64,000 bases of DNA. It comes from Verrucomicrobiales bacterium (GTDB lineage: Bacteria; Verrucomicrobiota; Verrucomicrobiia; Verrucomicrobiales; DEV007). This document shows positions 53,286-61,496 of the stretch, one piece after another (the stretch's first letter is position 1; every line of letters begins with the position of its first letter). The translations under genes and the position numbers were made by a program. The notes below the pieces were generated by a model, which saw nothing but the letters and a program-made list of their open reading frames with translations, did not search any database and had not been told where the DNA came from. The stretch spans positions 186,375 to 250,374 of the forward strand of contig JARGPJ010000006.1 of assembly GCA_029212615.1 (NCBI GenBank). The letters are read 5' to 3'.

Positions 53286-54188
53286 ATGATAGATTCACGC
53301 ATGCGTCGCCGGATTTTTTCCCCCACCCTTCTCGCTGTCACCGCCCTCATTTTTCAAAGCTTCACCTCGCAGGCGCAAACGCCTGCGCAGTCCGACCCCG
53401 CGCTGCGCCCCACCCTGGAAAGCGCTTTTCAGGCCTGGCGTGCGGCGATTGCTTCCAACAACCTTGCGCAATGGGAGGCGGCAACGGCTTACTCCCGTCA
53501 GATTGAAATCAGAAACCGAATCGTTTCACAGAAGCTGCCCTTTCCTCAGGCTCTCTTTGACGACCCTATCGGGACCCCCGGCCTTGAGGGACTGATCGCC
53601 CTCGGTGTCTTCAGCACCGGAAATACCGCCACTTCAACCTACTTCGGAAAGGCCAACTTCGGCGCCGCAGACGGAGTAGCGGTGAGCGACAATATCCTCG
53701 TCCTTCACTTTCTCCGTGAGGAAGGCGTCTGGAAGTTCGACAATCTTCGCATCGTCAAAATCGGGAACGATGCCGAGATTTTACTCCAGATCAGAAACTC
53801 AGACTTCTCCTTTCTCAACGACATTGAATTCCAGCCTACCGCCCAACTCCCCCTCGTTCCGCAACCAGTGAACACGCCGGACTACGTGGCCGAAGCCTGG
53901 GTCGATGCGACGGGTTATGAGGTCACCATCGAAGTGAACGGGCACCCGACAGGAACTTTCACGAACATCAAAAGGTCGGAACTTGTCATGGGCGGTGTGC
54001 GCAACGGGCAAAATGTCATCCGCCTCACCACGAAGCGGCTGAAGAATACCGGCGCAGCCACGCCCAAAGTTGAAGTGGCAATTTATGCAGCCAGCGATCC
54101 TGCGTCTCCCGCAGATCGAGTTTACCACTATCGTCCCGGCGCCTCAATCGAACCCGTCATCACCGAAAATTTCACGGTGAGTGATTAA
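53286..54188 (+). CDS. secreted protein of unknown function
   Basis: 300 aa if it starts at the ATG 53286; ATG 53301 is also possible. A signal peptide (RRRIFSPTLLAVTALIFQS...QA) leads the chain. Residues ~30-160 contain TLESAFQAWRAAIASNNLAQ and KFDNLRIVKIGN, reminiscent of SnoaL/NTF2-like folds; residues ~190-300 look like a beta-sandwich (YEVTIEVNGHPTGTFTNIKR). No function is assigned. It lies between the convergent PEGA gene and the divergent esterase-like gene. Confidence 0.75.
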   Translation: MIDSRMRRRIFSPTLLAVTALIFQSFTSQAQTPAQSDPALRPTLESAFQAWRAAIASNNLAQWEAATAYSRQIEIRNRIVSQKLPFPQALFDDPIGTPGLEGLIALGVFSTGNTATSTYFGKANFGAADGVAVSDNILVLHFLREEGVWKFDNLRIVKIGNDAEILLQIRNSDFSFLNDIEFQPTAQLPLVPQPVNTPDYVAEAWVDATGYEVTIEVNGHPTGTFTNIKRSELVMGGVRNGQNVIRLTTKRLKNTGAATPKVEVAIYAASDPASPADRVYHYRPGASIEPVITENFTVSD

Positions 54189-54256
54189 AACCGCGGAAGC
54201 CACTCCCGAAAAGAGCGAAGAAAGAGGATTCCTCAGAGAAGATTTGATCCGACCTA

Positions 54257-56341
54257 TTATTCGGACGGCATCAAAACGACACGAAACCCCACATCGTAGC
54301 GGTCTTCCGCCGAAGGGCGAGCCGCCATCCGGTTCGCTACCTCCAGATCAAATTGCGACGATCTGTTCCAGGCTCCTCCACGAAGAACTTTTCGATCTGT
54401 TCCGATCCACTCCGTCACCGGAGTCGCCCCCTCTTTACGGATGCGATTCACAATTGTCTGGGAATACCAGTCACTGACCCACTCCCAGACATTGCCCCGG
54501 GCATCATAGATCCCGTACTCATTCGGTGCCAGCGTCCCGACCGGGGCTGTCGATTTTTTCCGATCGAAGAGACTCGAAATCGCCCCATCAAGCTTCTGCA
54601 CGCCGACATAGGCAGACCACTCCAGATCAGTGGGAAGACGATAACGGAATCCTTCCGGAAGATTGCCAAGAGACTGCTCCCGGACCGTAAGCCCTTCGCA
54701 GAACTTTGTCGCCTCGTACCAGTTCACGCTGTCAACCGGGTGATTCGAGGCAGGGAAATAACTGGGATTTGTTCCCGTGACCTGCTCGTACTGCGCCTGC
54801 GTCGTTTCATGACTGGCAACCCAACCGCCGAGACGCCCTATCCAGACGAGTTGCTGCCCGAGACCGTTCGTAAAATTTCGACTCGCCACCGGGGTCGCAT
54901 CATAAATGAGAGTCGCCGCGACGTTGAGAACCCCGCCCGCCTCGAGATTTCCATTCACTTCACTGCTCCGGTATCGCTCTTTCCTTAACTCATAAGCATA
55001 GCTGCCCGGAGCTACCACGGGAAGAGTTAATGGCGTTTTACCAATCGGAAGTCCCCGGGAAAGAACCGCCGCTCCGGGAGGCTCGCTCGTCAGGGTCACT
55101 GATCCAAACTCGTAGGGGAAGTGAACCACATTTGTTCCCTTCTCATCGTCGATATACTGACCAATGCGGGATTCACCCAGTATCTCGTGAGTTGCGGAGA
55201 AGACGTAATCCCCCTCCGGAAGCTCAAGCTGAAAAGGAGTGACTTCGCGACCGTTTCCAAGTCGCTTCCCGTTGAGAAACACAGCGGCACCGGAAGGATC
55301 ACTTTCAAACGAAACAAGGGCGCGTTCCCATGAAAAGTCGAAAACCTCGGTCACCCCCAGGCTGACATCAACGGTTCGGGCAATCGGTTCCCAATCGCGG
55401 TAGCGAAGCTCGAGGCGATGCTGCCCCACCGGGAGTTCTTCCAGATTCAATGGGGTCACCCCTACCTTTTCCTGCTCGCGACCCTCTGATTTAATCCAAA
55501 CTTCAGCTCCGGATGGATCACTTTTCACCTGAAGTCCGCCCCTCGCAAAAACAGCAGAAACGGAAGTGTTCCGATTGTTCTCCACCCGAACTCGCTCAGA
55601 ATACTCAGGCCACCCCTCCACCGCCATGAGGATTTCATAATCACCGGGATCGAGGCGCTCGATCAGCGCGGGAGTGCTTCCAATTTCGACGAGCTTCTTC
55701 TGATTATTCTCAATTGTTTTAAGCAGCTTAAACTCGGCCCCCTTTGGTTCGCTCACCACTTCAAGATTCCCCGCCGTTTTTTTCAGTCGTATCGTCGCCA
55801 ACGCAACTGTCTCCTCCCCTGTCAGCTCAATTTCTCTTTCGACGTGCTCAAAGCCGTTTTTAAAAATCGAAACCCTGTGCCGTCCCATTGGTAATTGGTG
55901 GATCGTGACCGGGCTTTCGTACGTCCCTGAACCTTCGACAATGATTTCAGCCCCGTCGGGAACCGTCTCCACCCGGATACTGCCTCGCGCTTCATCAAGC
56001 CGACGGTCAATCAATGGCAAAGACGCGATCGCATCAGCATTCTTCGGGTCCATGATTTTCACCGCTTCAAACAGCCGACGCGCTTCGAGCCAGTTCCCAT
56101 CAGCGATCGCCGCCCGTGCCTCTTTGATTTTCTGATTCACCTGCTCAGAGTTTCCCGGGGCAGCTTCCTCTATGGTATCCGGTTCGACAGCTTTCTCCTT
56201 TCCCATCCAGAGACCGGCCCCGGCGCCCAAAGAGAGCGCCACCAGGACCATGACCATCCAGACCCACGGAGGAACCCGTGGGGGACGCGACTTAACTGCC
56301 CTCCGGGGAGGTAAGTCGATGCTGGTGGTTTCGCGATTCAT
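54257..56341 (-). CDS. membrane protein with PEGA repeats and SUMF1/EgtB-like domain
   Basis: 694 aa. One membrane helix (residues ~25-46) follows a short basic cytoplasmic part. Then a helical linker and five PEGA repeats, each opening with a strand such as GSIRVETVPDGAEIIV, GGLQVKSDPSGAEVWI or GSVTLTSEPPGAAVLS (about residues 118, 187, 269, 341, 412). The last ~190 residues are a SUMF1/FGE-like fold (NEYGIYDARGNVWEWVSDWY, GFRVVLM). The two catalytic Cys residues of formylglycine-generating enzymes are not in the expected block (RSSQFDLEVANRMAARPS), so it is probably not an FGE. Confidence 0.9.
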   Translation of the reverse strand: MNRETTSIDLPPRRAVKSRPPRVPPWVWMVMVLVALSLGAGAGLWMGKEKAVEPDTIEEAAPGNSEQVNQKIKEARAAIADGNWLEARRLFEAVKIMDPKNADAIASLPLIDRRLDEARGSIRVETVPDGAEIIVEGSGTYESPVTIHQLPMGRHRVSIFKNGFEHVEREIELTGEETVALATIRLKKTAGNLEVVSEPKGAEFKLLKTIENNQKKLVEIGSTPALIERLDPGDYEILMAVEGWPEYSERVRVENNRNTSVSAVFARGGLQVKSDPSGAEVWIKSEGREQEKVGVTPLNLEELPVGQHRLELRYRDWEPIARTVDVSLGVTEVFDFSWERALVSFESDPSGAAVFLNGKRLGNGREVTPFQLELPEGDYVFSATHEILGESRIGQYIDDEKGTNVVHFPYEFGSVTLTSEPPGAAVLSRGLPIGKTPLTLPVVAPGSYAYELRKERYRSSEVNGNLEAGGVLNVAATLIYDATPVASRNFTNGLGQQLVWIGRLGGWVASHETTQAQYEQVTGTNPSYFPASNHPVDSVNWYEATKFCEGLTVREQSLGNLPEGFRYRLPTDLEWSAYVGVQKLDGAISSLFDRKKSTAPVGTLAPNEYGIYDARGNVWEWVSDWYSQTIVNRIRKEGATPVTEWIGTDRKVLRGGAWNRSSQFDLEVANRMAARPSAEDRYDVGFRVVLMPSE

Positions 56342-56438
56342 GCGTTTTCAAGAAAACCTACTAAGGTGCATCCAAAACCTATTTTCGCAAAGGCATGAAA
56401 TGTGACCCCTTTTCTTCAAAATCACACCGTGCGGACAC

Positions 56439-56467
56439 AAAAAAAGCAGGGCGATTGCCCTGCTTTT
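56439..56467 (-). terminator. rho-independent terminator after rpsA
   Basis: AAAAGCAGGGC (56442-56452) pairs perfectly with GCCCTGCTTTT (56457-56467) around a 4-nt loop; on the minus strand a run of T follows. Confidence 0.93.
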
Positions 56468-56509
56468 GTTTGAAATAGGTTATCGGGAGAGATCCCGACG
56501 GGATGAAGA

Positions 56510-58234
56510 TTAATCTTCGTCTTCTTCCGTCGCGCCTTCCTCTTCGCCACCTGGACGCCATTCCTCGCTCGCAAGGTTGAACGCCTGCTCGAGACCAACA
56601 AGGTCGGAACTTGGACGAAGTGCATCGAATGCAGCAGTCTCTTTCTTGAGCTGTTCTTCGGAATATTCCGCAGCCTTGATCGAAAGACCGATACGACGCT
56701 CGACTTTGTCGACCTTGATGACGCGGGCCTCAACGTCGTCACCGACCTTGATAACATCCTTAACCTTGGCGACATGATCTTCGCTAAGCTGCGAGATGTG
56801 GACGAGTCCATCGATGTCGTCTTCGAGCTGAATGAAAGCACCGAAGCTTGCGATCTTGGCAACCGTTCCTTTGACAAGGTCTCCGACCTTGAACCGGCCG
56901 TCGATCTCGCTCCATGGATCGTTCTCAAGCTGCTTGACACCCAGGCTGATGCGCTGGTTTGTCTTGTCGATTTCGAGAACAGCTGCCTCGACTTCTTCGC
57001 CTTTCTTGAGGATCTCGCTCGGGTGATTGATTTTGCGTGTCCAACTGAGGTCGGATACGTGAATCATGCCGTCGATTCCATCTTCGAGCTCCACGAAAGC
57101 ACCGTAAGGAGTGAGGTTGCGGATCTCGCCCTTGATCGTCGTTCCGATCGGGTAACGGCTTTCGACTTCGTCCCATGGGTTTGGCTCGAGTTGGCGAACG
57201 CCGAGAGAAATCTTCTGCTCGTCGGTGTTGATCGCAAGAACCACCGCTTTGACTTCCTGCTCGAGAGTAAGCACGTCGCTCGGGCGGGTGATACGCTTGG
57301 TCCAGGAAAGCTCGGAAACGTGAATGAGTCCTTCGACGCCCTGCTCGATCTCGACGAAGGCACCGTAAGGAACCAGCTTCGTGATACGACCGGCGACCTC
57401 GTGGCCGATAGGATATTTGGCTTCGATCGCTTCCCATGGGTTGCTCTGAAGCTGCTTGAATCCGAGAGAAACACGCTCTTTTTCTTTGTCGACGTCGAGA
57501 ATAACGACTTCAACAGGCTGCCCGATGACGAGCATTTCGCTTGGGTGATTAATACGACCCCAGCTCATGTCGGTGATATGAAGAAGACCGTCCATTCCCT
57601 GGAGGTCGATGAATGCACCGAAGTCGGTGATGTTCTTGACGAGACCTTCAACCTTGTCGCCGATCTTGACGGAGTCGAGGAACTCGGCCCGCTGCTCAGC
57701 ACGCTCAGCTTCGATAACTTCGCGGCGGCTCAAAACGATGTTCTTACGAATGTCGTTCACCTTGACGATCTTGAACTCGTAGACGTTGCCGACATACTCG
57801 TTGAGATCCTTTGGAGGAATAATGTCAATTTGTGAACCGGGGAGGAATGCCTCGACGCCCACGTTGACCATGAGGCCACCTTTGACGACTGACTTAACCT
57901 TACCTTTAACAAGACCGCCGTCTTCGTAGACCTTAACGATTTTGTCCCAGTTCTGTTTGTGGGCAGCCTTCTCTTTAGAAAGAACGACCATTCCTTCGTC
58001 GTTCTCGAGCTTTTCGAGGAGAACTTCGATTTCGTCGCCGACGGAAAACTCTTCGTCTTCGAACTCAGAGATAGCGATCACGCCCTCTGATTTAGCAGCG
58101 ATATCGACGACCACCACCTGCGGGCGGATCTCGATGATGTTTCCCCGCACGATAGAATTCTCGCGGTGGGAGTGAAAGGATTTTTCAATCTGAGCAAAAA
58201 GCTCAGGATTTTTCGGGATAATAGTGGCTGCCAT
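56510..58234 (-). CDS. rpsA: 30S ribosomal protein S1
   Basis: 574 aa with six S1 (OB-fold) repeats at about residues 27, 112, 196, 281, 368 and 454, several with the strand ENDGAF or TxYGAFV pattern (KNITDFGAFIDL, KLVPYGAFVEI, NLTPYGAFVELE, KIASFGAFIQLE). S1 brings mRNA to the 30S subunit, which suits an organism with few Shine-Dalgarno sites. The tail is strongly acidic (EEEGATEEDED). The leader is A/T-rich with tandem TTAATTGG and no Shine-Dalgarno, fitting S1 autoregulation. Confidence 0.97.
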   Translation of the reverse strand: MAATIIPKNPELFAQIEKSFHSHRENSIVRGNIIEIRPQVVVVDIAAKSEGVIAISEFEDEEFSVGDEIEVLLEKLENDEGMVVLSKEKAAHKQNWDKIVKVYEDGGLVKGKVKSVVKGGLMVNVGVEAFLPGSQIDIIPPKDLNEYVGNVYEFKIVKVNDIRKNIVLSRREVIEAERAEQRAEFLDSVKIGDKVEGLVKNITDFGAFIDLQGMDGLLHITDMSWGRINHPSEMLVIGQPVEVVILDVDKEKERVSLGFKQLQSNPWEAIEAKYPIGHEVAGRITKLVPYGAFVEIEQGVEGLIHVSELSWTKRITRPSDVLTLEQEVKAVVLAINTDEQKISLGVRQLEPNPWDEVESRYPIGTTIKGEIRNLTPYGAFVELEDGIDGMIHVSDLSWTRKINHPSEILKKGEEVEAAVLEIDKTNQRISLGVKQLENDPWSEIDGRFKVGDLVKGTVAKIASFGAFIQLEDDIDGLVHISQLSEDHVAKVKDVIKVGDDVEARVIKVDKVERRIGLSIKAAEYSEEQLKKETAAFDALRPSSDLVGLEQAFNLASEEWRPGGEEEGATEEDED

Positions 58235-58252
58235 GGTTAATTTTTAAGTTAG

Positions 58253-58268
58253 TTAATTGGTTAATTGG
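58253..58268. repeat. tandem 8-bp repeat in the rpsA leader
   Basis: TTAATTGG occurs twice head to tail, about 19 bp upstream of the rpsA start, within a stretch of mostly A and T. Confidence 0.75.
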
Positions 58269-58409
58269 CCTTCCGGTGTTGCTTCTCAGTTTCATCCCCC
58301 GTCCCAACGAGAAGCGCCTTCCGGGGCGGGGGGCGCAAATTTAAGGGGTTTTGCCCATATCACAAGCGAATTTACGAAGATCGAAGAAGCAATCCTACCT
58401 CCACTTTCA

Positions 58410-58592
58410 ATGGAAACCTATCCCGTTACCTGCCCGACCTGCTTCGAGATTTTTGATGTACCGGTTCCACCTCCCGGCGAAACACCGAGTGAAGTGGACT
58501 ACGACTGCGAAGTTTGCTGCCGCCCCATGGTCATTCATTTTTACGAAGAAGCGGATGAAATCGTCGCCGAGGCCGCGGGCATTCACGACTGA
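58410..58592 (+). CDS. CPXCG-motif cysteine-rich zinc-ribbon-like protein
   Basis: 60 aa from the ATG at 58410 (longer frame to 58257 adds non-conserved residues). METYPVTCPTCFEIFDVPVP and DYDCEVCCRPMVIHF hold two Cys-x2-Cys pairs that form a small zinc-binding site. The family is found in many proteobacteria and verrucomicrobia; function unknown. Its last 10 bp overlap the end of the convergent acyltransferase gene. Confidence 0.85.
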   Translation: METYPVTCPTCFEIFDVPVPPPGETPSEVDYDCEVCCRPMVIHFYEEADEIVAEAAGIHD

Positions 58593-59365
58593 AGCGTCTT
58601 CAATTCTTCGAAAATTTCCTGATTGAGCACCCGCTCCAGGTCTTCGAGCACTTCAGCGATGAACCATCCATCCATAAGCCGGTGGTCATAGTGAAGGGTG
58701 ACCCGGGACTTTCCCGTTTCATCCATCGGGCCGTAGGTCAGTGTGGTCGTGTGAACTCCCGGCGGAAACTGAATTTCCGCTCCACGGCTGGATACCGTCG
58801 TGATCCCGAAGGTACCCATGCGCTTGACCCGCCTTTTCGCAAAACAACGAAACCAGGACCCGATAATAAGACGTCGAAGAAAGGTAGGAAGGAAGGCGGA
58901 ACGGTATTGCGTTCTGAACACTTCATCCACCGGCTCTCGCTGATAACTGTCAAGACGGGCCTGGAGCTGATCAAGAGACTTTCCCTCCGGCCGGCTGAAA
59001 GGAGCGAAACACAGCCATTCTTCATCGTCGTGAGTCCTTTTCACCGGAAGGTAGGCGATACTTTCCGGGTTTTGATAGAGCCGCGGGAAGGGATATTTCA
59101 TCCAGGCCTGCCGCAGCACCGGACGCTCCCTTGCGATGATCGCAAAAGCTTTGATAAAAATCACGGTCCAGGAAACTCGCGCCGACAATGACTTTCTAAC
59201 CGCCTCAACCTTACTGAGGTCTATCTCACGACTGTGGGGAAAGGTCGGCACCTCCCGGTCAAAATACAGAAGATCACAGACCATTGCCCGACTCCGGGGA
59301 ATGGGATACCAACGGCGACCGGGATCGGCCTTTTCGTCAGCTCGTTGTGCCTCAATGCCGCGCAA
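58583..59365 (-). CDS. E2-like acyltransferase (2-oxo acid dehydrogenase/CAT fold)
   Basis: 260 aa beginning with TTG at 59365, supported by GGGGGAG seven bases upstream; the residues that follow (RWYPIPRSRAMVCDLL) are part of the fold, so the ATG at 59284 is too late. The C-terminus has TLHYDHRLMDGWFIAEV, matching the His-x3-Asp-Gly active site of dihydrolipoyl acyltransferases and chloramphenicol acetyltransferase. No lipoyl or E1/E3-binding domain is present, so it is a free-standing relative of unknown substrate. It ends a three-gene minus-strand unit. Confidence 0.85.
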   Translation of the reverse strand: MRGIEAQRADEKADPGRRWYPIPRSRAMVCDLLYFDREVPTFPHSREIDLSKVEAVRKSLSARVSWTVIFIKAFAIIARERPVLRQAWMKYPFPRLYQNPESIAYLPVKRTHDDEEWLCFAPFSRPEGKSLDQLQARLDSYQREPVDEVFRTQYRSAFLPTFLRRLIIGSWFRCFAKRRVKRMGTFGITTVSSRGAEIQFPPGVHTTTLTYGPMDETGKSRVTLHYDHRLMDGWFIAEVLEDLERVLNQEIFEELKTLQS

Positions 59366-59367
59366 AA

Positions 59368-61485
59368 CTACTCCCCCCCTTTGTTCCCGGGTGATGCCCC
59401 GCCGATGATTCGCGGGGTTGCCCGATCAGAGGCGATCCGAAATCCCGTCCAGAAATTTCGCTCATCAGCCGATTCACCGGCCCGCCGTGCCGTCAGTTCA
59501 AAACCCGATTTTGTCGCAAACGAAGCGCCACGTTTGATTGGAACCTGCTTGTCAGGAGAATCGGGATGCGAGTCCCAGGTTCCCGTCCACTCGCTGACAT
59601 TACCGGCAAGCCCTATCACGCCATACCGACTTTCATCTGCCAAAATTGCATCCACCGGACTCCAAAAGCGATAACCATCAATCTGTCCCCCTTCCACCGC
59701 TCCGCCTGCTTCGTGATCGAGGCCTGAATTGAAATTTGAATTCACCATTTCGTCTCCCCATGGAAAGATGCTCCCGGCCCGGCCTCTCGCCGCCTTCTCC
59801 CACTCCTGCTCGGTCGGGAGGCGACCGCCACGCCATTTTGCATACGCATAGGCATCCCACCAGTCGACCCCGGTAACAGGACTGTTCGGGTCAATCTCGC
59901 CACCGTAAAACTTCCCGCCTTTCACCGCTTTCTCGTAAATCTCGTCCCACTTTTCCGGCTTGAAAGTCACTTTCGATTCCGGTTGCTCCGGATGCCTGAT
60001 CTTTCGAATCTTCCCGGGATTTAATGAAATATCCTCAAGAAACGCCGCATAATCAGAAATCGTCACCTCATACTGTCCGATCCAGAACTCGGACACTTCA
60101 GTCTCTTCTCCATCCTGATAGGGAAAAACACCCTCCGGGATTTTCGACATGCCGCTGAGATCACGTACTTCCGGTTTACTCCCGAGAAAGAAATAAGCAG
60201 CGGCAAATCCTGCGAGCATGAGAACCCCGAAGGCAGTCCCCACGACAATTGCGGTTCGGTCAGTCTTCTGCTCATTTAATTTCGCAATCTCAGCTCCGGT
60301 GAGATCATCTTCCGGCGTCGAAGGTGAAAGAACCCGACTCAAACCATCAATCGAATTGACGGCATCGATTCTGTCCGACCCCAGACGCTCCACGAGAAGG
60401 TGGAGCTGAGGGTCACCACCGCTTTTTTTCAAAAAGGGCGCGATCGCATCGGCCAGTGACTCCATTTGCTCACGCTCCTGCTCAACCGTCAACCCCGCCC
60501 CGCGTCCGCGAACCGGATTGGCAATACGTGCCTGACCACTTCGTAGCATGAGAATACTCTGTGCCGAAATAAGACGATGTGACATCCCGCTCTCCCGCAG
60601 ATACACAAGCGCACTCGAACATGCTTCTACGATTTTCCAAATCACTGACTCATCCAACTCGCTGCGTCGACGCGCGAGATCAGCAAGGCTGGGCGCATCG
60701 ACCAATTCAAGCGTGTAGAAATTAACCCCCATCTCCTGATCGCACTCATACACGAGTGATATTGCGGGGTGATTCACGGATGCCCGGGCACTCGCTTCGT
60801 TCACGAATCCCTGCACCCATCTAATGTCTTTGCGATGCTTCCGGTATAGGGTCTTCAACGCAACCTTCCTCCCAATCGAAGTCTGTTCCGCTTCAAAAAG
60901 CGCAAAATCAGCATCCTGTTGGATCTCGCGAAGCAACTTGTAATCCCCGAGGCGCGTCCCGACAGGAAGAGCCTCCTCGGGCAATTGAACCGATGATGTC
61001 TCGTGAGGTTGAACCGGCGTCTCAGCAGGCTCATGAGAAGGTGCCGTCTCTATCTCCGGCGGCGGGGCACTCACCGGGCCCGCGTCAACCGATCCCGATT
61101 CGATCACGGCAGCAACATCGATCTGTGAGGCCGCTTCAAACCATTCGAGAAGCACCCCACGATTGACCGGTTTAAAAAAGAGGCGGTCTATCTCCAGAAC
61201 ACGCGGATAAAACGCCGTCATGTCATCCCGACTGCAAATCATCGAAGGGAAAAGGCCGATCTCAATATGTAAGTGATCGCGCAGATCCAGGATTTCCTCC
61301 CCGGTTCCAGCATCGACGCCCGCAATCATCATCGTGAGGCGGCGCCGGTCAGTGACTTTTTCCCAGGCTTCCGCAGCAGTCGCCGCCTCAATTACTTCAC
61401 CCACTCGATCGCCAAGGACAGAGAGGATCGCAGCCCGGTCTTTGGGGACCGGATCTATCAAGAGTATACTGATCACATCTGACAT
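59368..61485 (-). CDS. pseudo-receiver / pseudokinase / SUMF1-like fusion with one membrane helix
   Basis: 705 aa from the ATG at 61485. Residues 1-120 are response-regulator-like but lack a clear phospho-acceptor Asp, though the conserved Lys remains (FFKPVN). Residues ~178-330 are a protein-kinase fold: the ATP Lys (VALKTL) and helix-C Glu are present, but the HRD loop reads HRLISAQS and the DFG is lost (ARIANPV). A helix at ~411-434 spans the membrane. The last ~250 residues are a SUMF1/FGE-like domain without the catalytic Cys pair. Signalling or assembly rather than catalysis is likely (inference). Confidence 0.88.
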   Translation of the reverse strand: MSDVISILLIDPVPKDRAAILSVLGDRVGEVIEAATAAEAWEKVTDRRRLTMMIAGVDAGTGEEILDLRDHLHIEIGLFPSMICSRDDMTAFYPRVLEIDRLFFKPVNRGVLLEWFEAASQIDVAAVIESGSVDAGPVSAPPPEIETAPSHEPAETPVQPHETSSVQLPEEALPVGTRLGDYKLLREIQQDADFALFEAEQTSIGRKVALKTLYRKHRKDIRWVQGFVNEASARASVNHPAISLVYECDQEMGVNFYTLELVDAPSLADLARRRSELDESVIWKIVEACSSALVYLRESGMSHRLISAQSILMLRSGQARIANPVRGRGAGLTVEQEREQMESLADAIAPFLKKSGGDPQLHLLVERLGSDRIDAVNSIDGLSRVLSPSTPEDDLTGAEIAKLNEQKTDRTAIVVGTAFGVLMLAGFAAAYFFLGSKPEVRDLSGMSKIPEGVFPYQDGEETEVSEFWIGQYEVTISDYAAFLEDISLNPGKIRKIRHPEQPESKVTFKPEKWDEIYEKAVKGGKFYGGEIDPNSPVTGVDWWDAYAYAKWRGGRLPTEQEWEKAARGRAGSIFPWGDEMVNSNFNSGLDHEAGGAVEGGQIDGYRFWSPVDAILADESRYGVIGLAGNVSEWTGTWDSHPDSPDKQVPIKRGASFATKSGFELTARRAGESADERNFWTGFRIASDRATPRIIGGASPGNKGGE

Positions 61486-61496
61486 AAACAACAGGC

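Noticed and set aside
56774..57835. A 353-codon open frame on the plus strand opposite rpsA
   Set aside because: It lies wholly antisense to a clear S1 gene; its composition is the complement of S1 repeats and it has no recognisable domain or start signal.
54257..61485. The two SUMF1-domain proteins as sulfatase-activating enzymes for the sulfatases at 153 and 5318
   Set aside because: Both lack the catalytic cysteine pair in the expected block and sit in unrelated gene contexts.
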